Assembly: GCA_958445895.1 (NCBI GenBank)
Contig: CAUCTV010000046.1
Span: 1 to 9,907 of the forward strand
Direction: 5' to 3'
Length of the DNA: 9,907 bases
DNA from: an uncultured Collinsella sp.
GTDB lineage: Bacteria; Actinomycetota; Coriobacteriia; Coriobacteriales; Coriobacteriaceae
Part shown: positions 1 through 5,387 of the stretch, piece by piece
How the letters are laid out: each line of letters starts with the position of its first letter
Position numbering within the stretch: the first letter of the stretch is position 1
Translations under genes and position numbers: made by a program
The notes under the pieces: model-generated
What the model saw: only the letters and a program-made list of their open reading frames with translations
What the model was told of the DNA's origin: nothing
Database searches by the model: none

Positions 1-478
1 GTACGCCGGCTGCAGCGAGCGCGACGGGAAGCGTGAGCATCCAAAACGACGGCAGCGCGATCTTGTACTGGGGCAGCACCAAAAAGAAGAAGTAGATGAA
101 CAGCAGGCTTGGCACGCCGCGGAAGAAATCGGTGAGCACGCGGCAGACCAGCTGCAGCGGCTTAATGTCGCTGGTGCGGCCGAGCATAAGGGCTAAGCCC
201 AGTACCAGCGCAATGACGCCGGCGGTGAGTGCGACTTTAACGGTGCCCTCAAAGCCGGCAAGCAAGAACTTCCAGGTAGTGAGGTGCGTAAAGAAATACC
301 AATAGTGGACCGAAAGCTGACCGGTCACATAAAAGCGCTGCAGTACCAGGATGGCGAGCGCGGCGACAGCAACAAGCGAGATGGCGGTGCCGATGCGAAT
401 CTTGGCGCGCATCTTGGGGCCGGGAGCCTCGTAGAGCGCATCGCGCATGGTGAGCGCGGAGGTGGAATGCTTGCTCAT
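1..478 (-). CDS. Amino-acid ABC transporter permease, second subunit (partial, C-terminus beyond window)
   Basis: Membrane subunit of a polar amino-acid importer of the His/Glu/Gln permease family. The 159 residues visible begin MSKHSTSALTMRDAL and contain a cytoplasmic N-terminal stretch, a first membrane segment at about residues 30-47, a second at about 78-98, and the motif RGVPSLLFIYFFFLVLPQ near 121-138, which corresponds to the conserved R-G-x-P segment of this family. The EAA loop that contacts the ATPase would lie past the left edge. The ATG at 476-478 overlaps the TGA of the upstream permease as ATGA, a 4-bp overlap typical of translational coupling between paired permeases. The long hydrophilic N-terminus resembles GluD-type subunits. 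The ATPase gene is not in the window and may follow. Confidence 0.9.
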   Translation of the reverse strand, partial: MSKHSTSALTMRDALYEAPGPKMRAKIRIGTAISLVAVAALAILVLQRFYVTGQLSVHYWYFFTHLTTWKFLLAGFEGTVKVALTAGVIALVLGLALMLGRTSDIKPLQLVCRVLTDFFRGVPSLLFIYFFFLVLPQYKIALPSFWMLTLPVALAAAGV

Positions 479-1134
479 CGGAGGATCCTCACCTTCTTAT
501 CGATGTAGTTGCCAATGTGGCTCACCACAAAGGCCGTGCCCAGGTAGCCGAGCGCCGAGATAAAGAACGCGGCGACGCCGCCGAGCGAGCGGGTATTGAT
601 GTAGCTCACCACGCCGGTGAGTTCCTGCGGCTTAAGCGGCACCTGGCTGCCGAGCGCGGTGGTGAGCATGACGGCGATAAAGAGGTTGGTCATGGGCAGC
701 ACGCTCGAACGCAGCGCCTGCGGAATCACGATCTTAGCGAGGATACGGCTGAAGCTCATGCCGAGCGAGCGGGCGGCTTCCACCTGGCCGACGCCGACGG
801 TGTTGATGCCGCTCATAAAGTTTTCGGAACCAAAGGCCGAGCCCAAAAGGACCGTGGCGACGATAACGCAGGTGCGGTAGGGCAGGACGACCTTGAGCGG
901 CGGCAGCGCGTAGACGATGATGATGAGCAGCGCGATGCCGGGGATGTTGCGGAAGACCTGGACATACAGGTCGCCAAAGACGCGCAGCGGCTTGAGCGGC
1001 GACACACGCATCACGGTGACGGCGACGGCCAGCACCATGGCGATGGCAAACGACTCAAGCGTCATGCCCCAGGTTGCTAGCAGCGCGTCAATGTAGTTCT
1101 GGCCATAGAGCGACCAGAGCTCGGAGAGACTCAT
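475..1134 (-). CDS. Amino-acid ABC transporter permease, first subunit (GluC-like)
   Basis: This 219-residue integral membrane protein is one half of the channel of a polar amino-acid importer. It has about five membrane segments (near 22-42, 63-82, 88-105, 145-165, 187-206). FRNIPGIALL at 61-70 matches the conserved segment after the second helix, and the cytoplasmic EAA loop (E119-A-A-R-S-L-G125, running into IPQAL) is the ATPase contact. Length is normal for the family. The ATG at 1132-1134 follows a strong GGGAGGT ribosome binding site at a spacing of about 5 bases. It sits 138 bp downstream of the binding-protein gene, with a hairpin between them, and overlaps the next permease by 4 bp. 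Substrate cannot be read from the sequence; glutamate or a similar polar amino acid is the best guess by resemblance to actinobacterial gluBCD. Confidence 0.93.
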   Translation of the reverse strand: MSLSELWSLYGQNYIDALLATWGMTLESFAIAMVLAVAVTVMRVSPLKPLRVFGDLYVQVFRNIPGIALLIIIVYALPPLKVVLPYRTCVIVATVLLGSAFGSENFMSGINTVGVGQVEAARSLGMSFSRILAKIVIPQALRSSVLPMTNLFIAVMLTTALGSQVPLKPQELTGVVSYINTRSLGGVAAFFISALGYLGTAFVVSHIGNYIDKKVRILR

Positions 1135-1158
1135 GCGGACCTCCCGCCGATAAGGAAA

Positions 1159-1184
1159 GGGGCTCCCGTGTGTACGGAAGCCCC
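1159..1184 (-). promoter_or_regulatory. Intercistronic hairpin between binding protein and permeases
   Basis: In minus-strand RNA this forms an 11-bp stem (GGGGCUUCCGU with ACGGGAGCCCC, one U·G pair) with a 4-base ACAC loop, followed by UUUCCUUA. It lies about 90 bases after the binding-protein stop and 25 bases before the first permease start. The mismatch on the plus strand (C·A) becomes a wobble pair on the minus strand, which suggests selection on the minus-strand RNA. It probably works as a leaky terminator or 3'-end stabiliser giving more binding protein than permease. Confidence 0.7.
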
Positions 1185-1272
1185 GACAACTCAGTGAGGA
1201 AACAGTTTACCGCAATAAAGCGCATCATGCGTTTCCATATGGTTTCGTTGCGGCCGTTACCAGGCTCGCTGC

Positions 1273-2268
1273 CTAGGCGCCGATCTCGGGCAGCTCGGGA
1301 ACATTGGTGTCGCCCGTACGGTCGCCGATGCAGATCTGCCACAGCTCGGTCCAAGTGCCATCGTCCTCAATCCTCTTAAGGAAGTCGTTGACAAAGGCGA
1401 CGCCGTCGGAATCGAGCGGCAGGCCGATACCATAGGGCTCCTTGCTGCCGAAGGGCTTGCCGGCGATCTTGTACTTACCGGGCTCGCGGACCAGGGCGCT
1501 TTGCTGCATGTTGTTATCGATGACGTAGGCGTCAACGCGACCCTGCTGGAGTGCCTGACGGGCCTCCTCGTCGGTCTTGAACTCCTGCTGGCTGGCCTTG
1601 GGGGCGAACTCCTCCAGAATGGCGGGGCCGTTGGAGCCGGACTGGACGGCGACGTTCTTATCGGCCAGGTCGTCGACGCTCTTGATGTCGTCGTTGTCGG
1701 CGAGCACTAGGATAGCCTGCTGGGTGTAGTAGTAGGGACCGGCAAAGGAGACGAGCTTCTTGCGCTCGTCAGTGATGGTGTAGGTGGCGAAGACAGCGTC
1801 GACCTGGCCGTTCTGCAGGACGGACTCGCGCGTGTCCGAGGTCACCTGGGTGATCTCGACCTTGTTCTCGCCCAGGATGTAGTTGGACAGGAGCTGCGCG
1901 ATACCGGCATCGAAGCCACGGGTCTGACCGTCTTTCTCGTTGAGGAGGGAGAAGAGCGTGGAAGTCTGAACGCCACCGATCTTAAAGACGCCGGCGTCCT
2001 TGACGGCCGTGGCCCAGGTGCTGGCGGCGACGGCATCGTCATCGGCCTTGGGGCCGTTGCCGACGAGCTTGTCGAATGCCTTGGCGTCGAGCGTGGTGGA
2101 AGCCTCGGTATCCTCGGAGCTCTTGGAGGAACCGGCGGCGGAACCCTTGTCGGCCTCGGCGCTGGTGTCGGAGCAGCCGGCAAGACCAAGGCCGGCGACG
2201 GTTGCGAAGGTGGCGGCAACGAAGCCGCGGCGGTCGAGAACGACCTGCTGGGAGAGGTTCTTGCTCAT
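1273..2268 (-). CDS. Amino-acid ABC transporter substrate-binding lipoprotein (SBP_bac_3, GluB-like)
   Basis: This 331-residue extracytoplasmic solute-binding protein of the family-3 (polar amino acid) class delivers substrate to the two downstream permeases. Residues 12-32 (D-R13-R14-G-F ... L-A-G-C32) are a lipoprotein signal with lipobox LAGC and a twin-arginine pair, so export may be through Tat. A Ser/Asp/Glu-rich linker (33-62) precedes the two-lobed domain. QTRGFDAGIAQLL (115-127), TYTITDERK with R169, and GRVDAYVIDNN with D251 match the conserved ligand pocket: the Arg after ITxE binds the ligand carboxylate in HisJ-type proteins and the Asp its amino group. The ATG at 2266-2268 has AAAGGTG seven bases upstream. 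The stop is TAG. It is the first gene of the operon, behind the promoter at 2312-2341. Confidence 0.93.
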   Translation of the reverse strand: MSKNLSQQVVLDRRGFVAATFATVAGLGLAGCSDTSAEADKGSAAGSSKSSEDTEASTTLDAKAFDKLVGNGPKADDDAVAASTWATAVKDAGVFKIGGVQTSTLFSLLNEKDGQTRGFDAGIAQLLSNYILGENKVEITQVTSDTRESVLQNGQVDAVFATYTITDERKKLVSFAGPYYYTQQAILVLADNDDIKSVDDLADKNVAVQSGSNGPAILEEFAPKASQQEFKTDEEARQALQQGRVDAYVIDNNMQQSALVREPGKYKIAGKPFGSKEPYGIGLPLDSDGVAFVNDFLKRIEDDGTWTELWQICIGDRTGDTNVPELPEIGA

Positions 2269-2311
2269 GGTAGAACACCTTTCTCAATAAAATCCCTAGC
2301 GGTTGAGTAGA

Positions 2312-2341
2312 GTTATACCCTATCGCGCTCAAATGGGTCAA
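2312..2341 (-). promoter_or_regulatory. Sigma-70-type promoter of the amino-acid ABC operon
   Basis: On the minus strand TTGACC (2336-2341) and TATAAC (2312-2317) are 18 bases apart, five of six matches to the consensus in each box. They lie about 45-75 bases upstream of the binding-protein ATG, facing it. No operator was recognised. Confidence 0.75.
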
Positions 2342-2492
2342 CACGAAATAACTCAGAAACATACTTACCTTATGGGTTATTGTACCTACTAAAAAGGGAC
2401 AGGTTTATTTTGGCAGGTTTTATCTGGGCAAACGTCGAATATTGCAGCTGAAATAGCGTTTTGCAGACGGCATGATCGATCACAGCGGTCGC

Positions 2493-2498
2493 TATAAT
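2493..2498 (+). promoter_or_regulatory. Probable -10 box of the orphan leader transcript
   Basis: A perfect TATAAT lies 40 bases upstream of the 12-codon ORF. The -35 position (about 2470-2475, GCATGA) is poor and there is no TGn extension, so strength is uncertain. It points away from the ABC-operon promoter. Confidence 0.45.
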
Positions 2499-2537
2499 GG
2501 CGGCAACGCGACGCATATATAAGTAAGGAGATCGCGT

Positions 2538-2576
2538 ATGAACGGTTATTCGTTTTTCGCACCGACCATGACTTAA
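2538..2576 (+). CDS. 12-residue leader-like peptide MNGYSFFAPTMT
   Basis: The ORF has 12 codons and a TAA stop. A near-ideal ribosome binding site (TAAGGAG at 2524-2530) lies seven bases before ATG 2538, and TATAAT is upstream at 2493. The peptide carries Tyr-Ser-Phe-Phe, as in leader peptides of aromatic amino-acid attenuators, and a 14-bp hairpin begins at the base after the stop codon. There is no biosynthetic gene downstream on this strand: the next gene is convergent. It could be a relic attenuator leader, a small regulatory RNA with a short ORF, or a repeat-borne sequence. The layout is seen directly; translation and role are inference. Confidence 0.45.
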   Translation: MNGYSFFAPTMT

Positions 2577-2613
2577 AACCACTACAAAGGGGACAGGCAC
2601 CTTTGTGGTGGTT
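2577..2613 (+). repeat. 14-bp hairpin containing a GGGACAGG motif (possible REP-type element)
   Basis: AACCACTACAAAGG (2577-2590) pairs with CCTTTGTGGTGGTT (2600-2613) along 14 bp with one T·G pair and a 9-base loop. The sequence GGGACAGG (2590-2597) spans the end of the left arm and the loop, and recurs at 2396-2403 in the same orientation after an A-run. No T-run follows the stem, so it is not a standard terminator. From memory, GGGACAGG palindromes resemble dispersed REP-like repeats associated with RAYT/Y1 transposases in many genomes; copy number here cannot be judged from one window. Confidence 0.5.
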
Positions 2614-2642
2614 CTTGCAGATGTGGCGGCCCGCCTCGCTGT

Positions 2643-2782
2643 TTTGTCTCAATCTGTAACATCTGGAGGGCCAAAAGGTCTCTATCTGTTACAGATTGAG
2701 ACAAAGGTCTGGGACTAAGACGTCTTATCTAGATCTGTAACAGTTAGACGGGAATTCGGGCCCTAGATGTTACAGATTGAGA
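2643..2782. repeat. Two pairs of inverted repeats built on TCTGTAACA
   Basis: Four copies of one motif alternate in orientation: A at 2643-2661, B at 2687-2705 (reverse), C at 2733-2742 and D at 2765-2782 (reverse). A and B are perfect inverted arms of 19 bp (TTTGTCTCAATCTGTAACA). A and D share an 18-bp inverted identity (TCTCAATCTGTAACATCT). B and C share CTGTTACAGAT, whose core CTGTWACAG is itself palindromic. The alternation and absence of equal spacing rule out a CRISPR array. It looks like a compound palindromic intergenic repeat or a cluster of regulator sites. Confidence 0.7.
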
Positions 2783-2800
2783 TAATTGAGCTGTGAAAAC

Positions 2801-2840
2801 AAAAACCTCCGCAGGGGTGCTTCCCTTGCGGAGGTTTTTT
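2801..2840. terminator. Bidirectional intrinsic terminator at the 3' end of the dxs-like gene
   Basis: CCTCCGCA (2806-2813) pairs with TGCGGAGG (2827-2834), extended inward by GGGG/CCCT with a 5-base loop. On the minus strand the stem is followed by TTTTTGTTTT, directly after the TAA of the dxs-like gene. On the plus strand it is followed by six T (2835-2840), so it could also end the short plus-strand transcript that starts near 2505. Confidence 0.92.
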
Positions 2841-4620
2841 ACTCGTTGAGTAGCCTTACGGCCTCGGCGGCCATGTTCTCGACCGTCATGCCGTTCTGAG
2901 CGAGCAGCTCGTTGGGGTCGTAGCGGTCGGGGAAGCCTTTGGCGATGCCGAAGGTGCGCGTGCGCACAGGCGTGCAGGCCAGATAGCACGCGACGCGCTC
3001 GCCCCAGCCGCCGTCCAAGATGCCGTCCTCGAGGGTGACGACAACGCGATGCTCGGCGGCGAGACTGTCGAGGAACTCGCGGTCAAGCTCGGTTGCATAG
3101 CGCGGGTTGACGAGCGTGGCCTCGATACCGTACTCGGCAGCCAAGCGGTTTGTCACGCGCTCGCCCAGCTCAAAGAAATCGCCAAGTGCGAGCACGGCAA
3201 CGTCGCGACCCCGGCGCACCACGTTGTAGCGAACGGCGCTGTAGTCGGTGTCTTCGGCGGGCGCAAGGTCGGGACGGCTTACCAGGCCGATGCCCGGTAC
3301 GCGGATCGCCACGGGATGCTCGCGGTGATCGAGCGACCAGTTCAGCATGGACAGATATTCCTCCATGCAGGCCGGCGCCAAGTAGTGCATGTTGGGAAGA
3401 CCGCCCAGCATGGAAATATCAAAGAACGAAAGGTGCGTCTCGGACGTGGTGCCAAAGATCGACGCGCCAAACACTAGGATGGTTGCGGGGGCGTCGTTGA
3501 GGCACAGGTCGTGCCACAGTTCGTCGTAGGCGCGCTGCAGGAACGTACCGTACACGCCAAAGACCGGCTTAGCGCCCGAGCGCGCAAGCGCGGTGGCAAA
3601 GGTTACGGCATGCTCTTCGGCAATGCCCACATCGACGAACTGTTTGCCAGCGGCAGCGCGAAGCTCGGGTGTAAAGCCCATGATGTAGGGCGTGGCGGCC
3701 GTGATGCCAACGACCTGCGGATCGCGCTCGATGGCGGCGCTGAGCGCCTCGCCCGTAATGTCGGCATAGGTGCGCGGCGCAGGCTCGCTCGGATGGCCCG
3801 GGCAAAGTTTGCGGCCGGTTGCCATATCGAAGGGCCCCACATGATGCCAGCGCTCGGGATCGCTCTGGGCTGGCTCAAAGCCCTTGCCCTTGGCGGTGGA
3901 AACGTGCAGCACGATGGGATGATTGATATTGCGCAGTTCCTGCAACGCGTCGACGAGGGCCAACACGTCGTTACCGGCGTCCAGGTAGCGGTAGTCGAGC
4001 CCCATCGCGCGGAAAACGTTGCGCTCACAGGTGCCGTTGCTGGCGCGCAGCTCGGCCAGATTGCGATAGAGGCCACCGTGGTTCTCGGCGATGGACTGGT
4101 CGTTGTCATTGACGATGATGATTAGGTTGCTATCGAGTTCGGCGGCATTGTTAAAGCCCTCAAACGCCAGGCCGCCCGAAAGCGAGCCGTCGCCAATAAC
4201 GGTAATGACGTTGTATGCATCGCCCGCCAGGTCACGAGCGTGCGCCAGGCCGCAGCCCAAGCTCACCGAGGTCGAGGTGTGACCCATGGCGAACAGGTCG
4301 TGCTCGGACTCGTCGGGATTGGCAAAGCCAGAAGCCTCACCATAACGCTCCGGATCGATATAAGTGTACGCGCGCCCGGTCAGCGCCTTGTGGGCGTAGG
4401 TCTGGTGCGAAACGTCAAAGACAATCTTGTCGATGGGGGAGTCAAATACGCGATGAAGCGCAACCGTAAGCTCAACGACGCCCAAGTTGGGGGCAACGTG
4501 CCCGCCGACGGCGGCGGAGCTTTCGAGGATTGCCTGGCGGATCTCGCCGCAGAGCTGCGGGAGCTCGGCGCGATTAAGAGCCTTGACGTCCTCGGGCGTT
4601 GTCGTTTGCGTAAGCAGCAT
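2839..4620 (-). CDS. dxs: 1-deoxy-D-xylulose-5-phosphate synthase family protein (short, divergent)
   Basis: This 593-residue thiamine-diphosphate enzyme is somewhat shorter than typical DXS (about 620-640). DXS condenses pyruvate and glyceraldehyde 3-phosphate at the head of the MEP isoprenoid and thiamine/pyridoxal routes. Kept features are DVSHQTYAHK with H72, GHTSTS (113-118), the cofactor motif GDGSLSGG (143-150) to NDN (171-173), the KGKG...H linker (244-260), E335 in IAEEHAVTF (catalytic Glu) and YGTFLQRAYDE (357-367). Altered features: the canonical DRAG..G.DG.THQG.FD block reads FGASIFGTTSETHLSFFD (384-401), keeping only the His (H396) and a few flanking residues, and RYPRG reads RVPG. 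These are where DXS holds the aldehyde phosphate. A TAA lies four codons upstream of ATG 4620, so the start is fixed; the nearest GGAG is 12 bases away, a weak site. It may be a second DXS or a paralogue with another acceptor. Confidence 0.85.
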   Translation of the reverse strand: MLLTQTTTPEDVKALNRAELPQLCGEIRQAILESSAAVGGHVAPNLGVVELTVALHRVFDSPIDKIVFDVSHQTYAHKALTGRAYTYIDPERYGEASGFANPDESEHDLFAMGHTSTSVSLGCGLAHARDLAGDAYNVITVIGDGSLSGGLAFEGFNNAAELDSNLIIIVNDNDQSIAENHGGLYRNLAELRASNGTCERNVFRAMGLDYRYLDAGNDVLALVDALQELRNINHPIVLHVSTAKGKGFEPAQSDPERWHHVGPFDMATGRKLCPGHPSEPAPRTYADITGEALSAAIERDPQVVGITAATPYIMGFTPELRAAAGKQFVDVGIAEEHAVTFATALARSGAKPVFGVYGTFLQRAYDELWHDLCLNDAPATILVFGASIFGTTSETHLSFFDISMLGGLPNMHYLAPACMEEYLSMLNWSLDHREHPVAIRVPGIGLVSRPDLAPAEDTDYSAVRYNVVRRGRDVAVLALGDFFELGERVTNRLAAEYGIEATLVNPRYATELDREFLDSLAAEHRVVVTLEDGILDGGWGERVACYLACTPVRTRTFGIAKGFPDRYDPNELLAQNGMTVENMAAEAVRLLNE

Positions 4621-4646
4621 CGTTGTGGGTTACTCCATGCGAATCG

Positions 4647-4673
4647 TGCGCCGGCACTCCCTCGGCCGGCACA
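4647..4673 (-). promoter_or_regulatory. Hairpin in the leader of the dxs-like gene
   Basis: In minus-strand RNA UGUGCCGGC pairs with GCCGGCGCA around a 9-base loop (9-bp stem, one U·G). It lies about 27 bases upstream of the start codon and a few bases before the weak GGAG, so it could affect translation. The core GCCGGC is a short palindrome that is common in GC-rich DNA. Confidence 0.35.
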
Positions 4674-4747
4674 ATTGCACAAAACAGTCTCGCACATTTT
4701 GGCGTTTGATATGTGACGGCGGCGCGGTAATTCGCCAACTGGTGGGG

Positions 4748-4759
4748 CAAAACGTTTTG
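4748..4759. promoter_or_regulatory. Perfect 12-bp palindrome CAAAACGTTTTG in a divergent intergenic region
   Basis: This is an AT-rich perfect palindrome with central CG, flanked by GG and CC, lying between the dxs-like gene (minus) and the HD-domain gene (plus). It is 128 and 89 bases from the two start codons. Shape and central CG resemble LacI-family operators. No clear promoter boxes were found near it, so its target gene is unknown. Confidence 0.4.
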
Positions 4760-4847
4760 TCCGATGCCATACTGATATGTTCCATGATGTTTTATCGATT
4801 GTGCACAGGCCGTGGCTTGTCGCCGTGAGTCGCTGGAAGGAGGCAGC

Positions 4848-5384
4848 ATGTCCGATGCCGTTCGTGCCGAAGAAATCGCGCACGAGGTCGACTATGCCGC
4901 CCGCCAGCTGGCCCAGGCGGGCCGCTTGGACCTGACACACGAGTTTATCCAGCATGGCGACGTGACGGTCTATGCACATGTGACTTCAGTAGCGCGGGCG
5001 AGCCTGTCCTTTGCCGAGCGCTTGGGCCGTGCTGGCATTTCGGTCGACCGTGCTTCATTGCTGCGCGGGGCCCTGCTGCACGATTACTTTCTCTATGACT
5101 GGCACGATCCCGACCCAAGCCATCGGCTGCATGGCTTTCGTCACCCGTTTTTTGCCCTGGCACGTGCGGAGGAAGATTTTGAGCTGACGCCGCGCGAACG
5201 GAATATTATCGTGCGGCATATGTTTCCGCTGGTGCCAGTGCCGCCGACGTGTCGTGAGGCTTGGATTGTATGCCTGGCAGATAAATGGTGCGCTCTGCGC
5301 GAGACGGTCGCCGGTCGTCTGCGGCGCAAGGACGAGGCGGACGATGACGTGAGTGGCGAATCGAGCGAAAAGAGGAGAGGGTAG
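4848..5384 (+). CDS. HD-domain protein (putative metal-dependent phosphohydrolase)
   Basis: This 178-residue soluble protein carries HD-superfamily metal-ligand positions: H44 in VYAHVTSVA, H78-D79 in ALLHDYFLYDW, further His at H99 and H124, and D145 in CLADKW. The HD superfamily hydrolyses phosphoesters of nucleotides and related compounds; the substrate here is not known. The tail after about residue 158 is charged (KDEADDD...EKRRG) and probably disordered. I start at ATG 4848 because GGAAGGAGG (4836-4842 region) lies five bases upstream; the in-frame ATG at 4812 has no ribosome binding site. The stop lies 3 bp before the GTG of the PF06541 membrane protein, so the two are surely co-transcribed. 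Confidence 0.85.
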   Translation: MSDAVRAEEIAHEVDYAARQLAQAGRLDLTHEFIQHGDVTVYAHVTSVARASLSFAERLGRAGISVDRASLLRGALLHDYFLYDWHDPDPSHRLHGFRHPFFALARAEEDFELTPRERNIIVRHMFPLVPVPPTCREAWIVCLADKWCALRETVAGRLRRKDEADDDVSGESSEKRRG

Positions 5385-5387
5385 ACG

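Larger units (their letters stand above)
2269..2838. other. 570-bp region without a conventional gene between the ABC operon and the dxs-like gene
   Basis: From left to right it holds the ABC-operon promoter (2312-2341, minus), an imperfect inverted repeat (AATAACCC / GAGTTATT on the minus strand, about 2347-2383), a GGGACAGG motif (2396-2403), about 90 bases in which I see nothing definite (2404-2492), a TATAAT site, a 12-codon ORF, a 14-bp hairpin, the TCTGTAACA repeat cluster and a bidirectional terminator. The longer open frames here look like chance: no recognisable domains and no good start sites. Confidence 0.7.

Noticed and set aside
517..1080. 187-codon plus-strand open frame opposite the first permease
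   Set aside because: Low-complexity His/Asp/Arg composition mirrors membrane-protein codons on the other strand; no ribosome binding site.
2577..2613. Intrinsic terminator after the leader ORF
   Set aside because: The stem is followed by CTTGCAGATG, not a T-run, though the hairpin itself is real.
2643..2782. Short CRISPR array
   Set aside because: Units alternate in orientation, differ in length and have unequal spacing; no array structure.
3511..4125. 204-codon plus-strand open frame inside the dxs-like gene
   Set aside because: Antisense to a well-supported gene with strong thiamine-diphosphate motifs; no recognisable domain.
4812..4847. Upstream ATG giving the HD-domain protein 12 more residues
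   Set aside because: No ribosome binding site before 4812, while GGAGG stands at ideal spacing before 4848.
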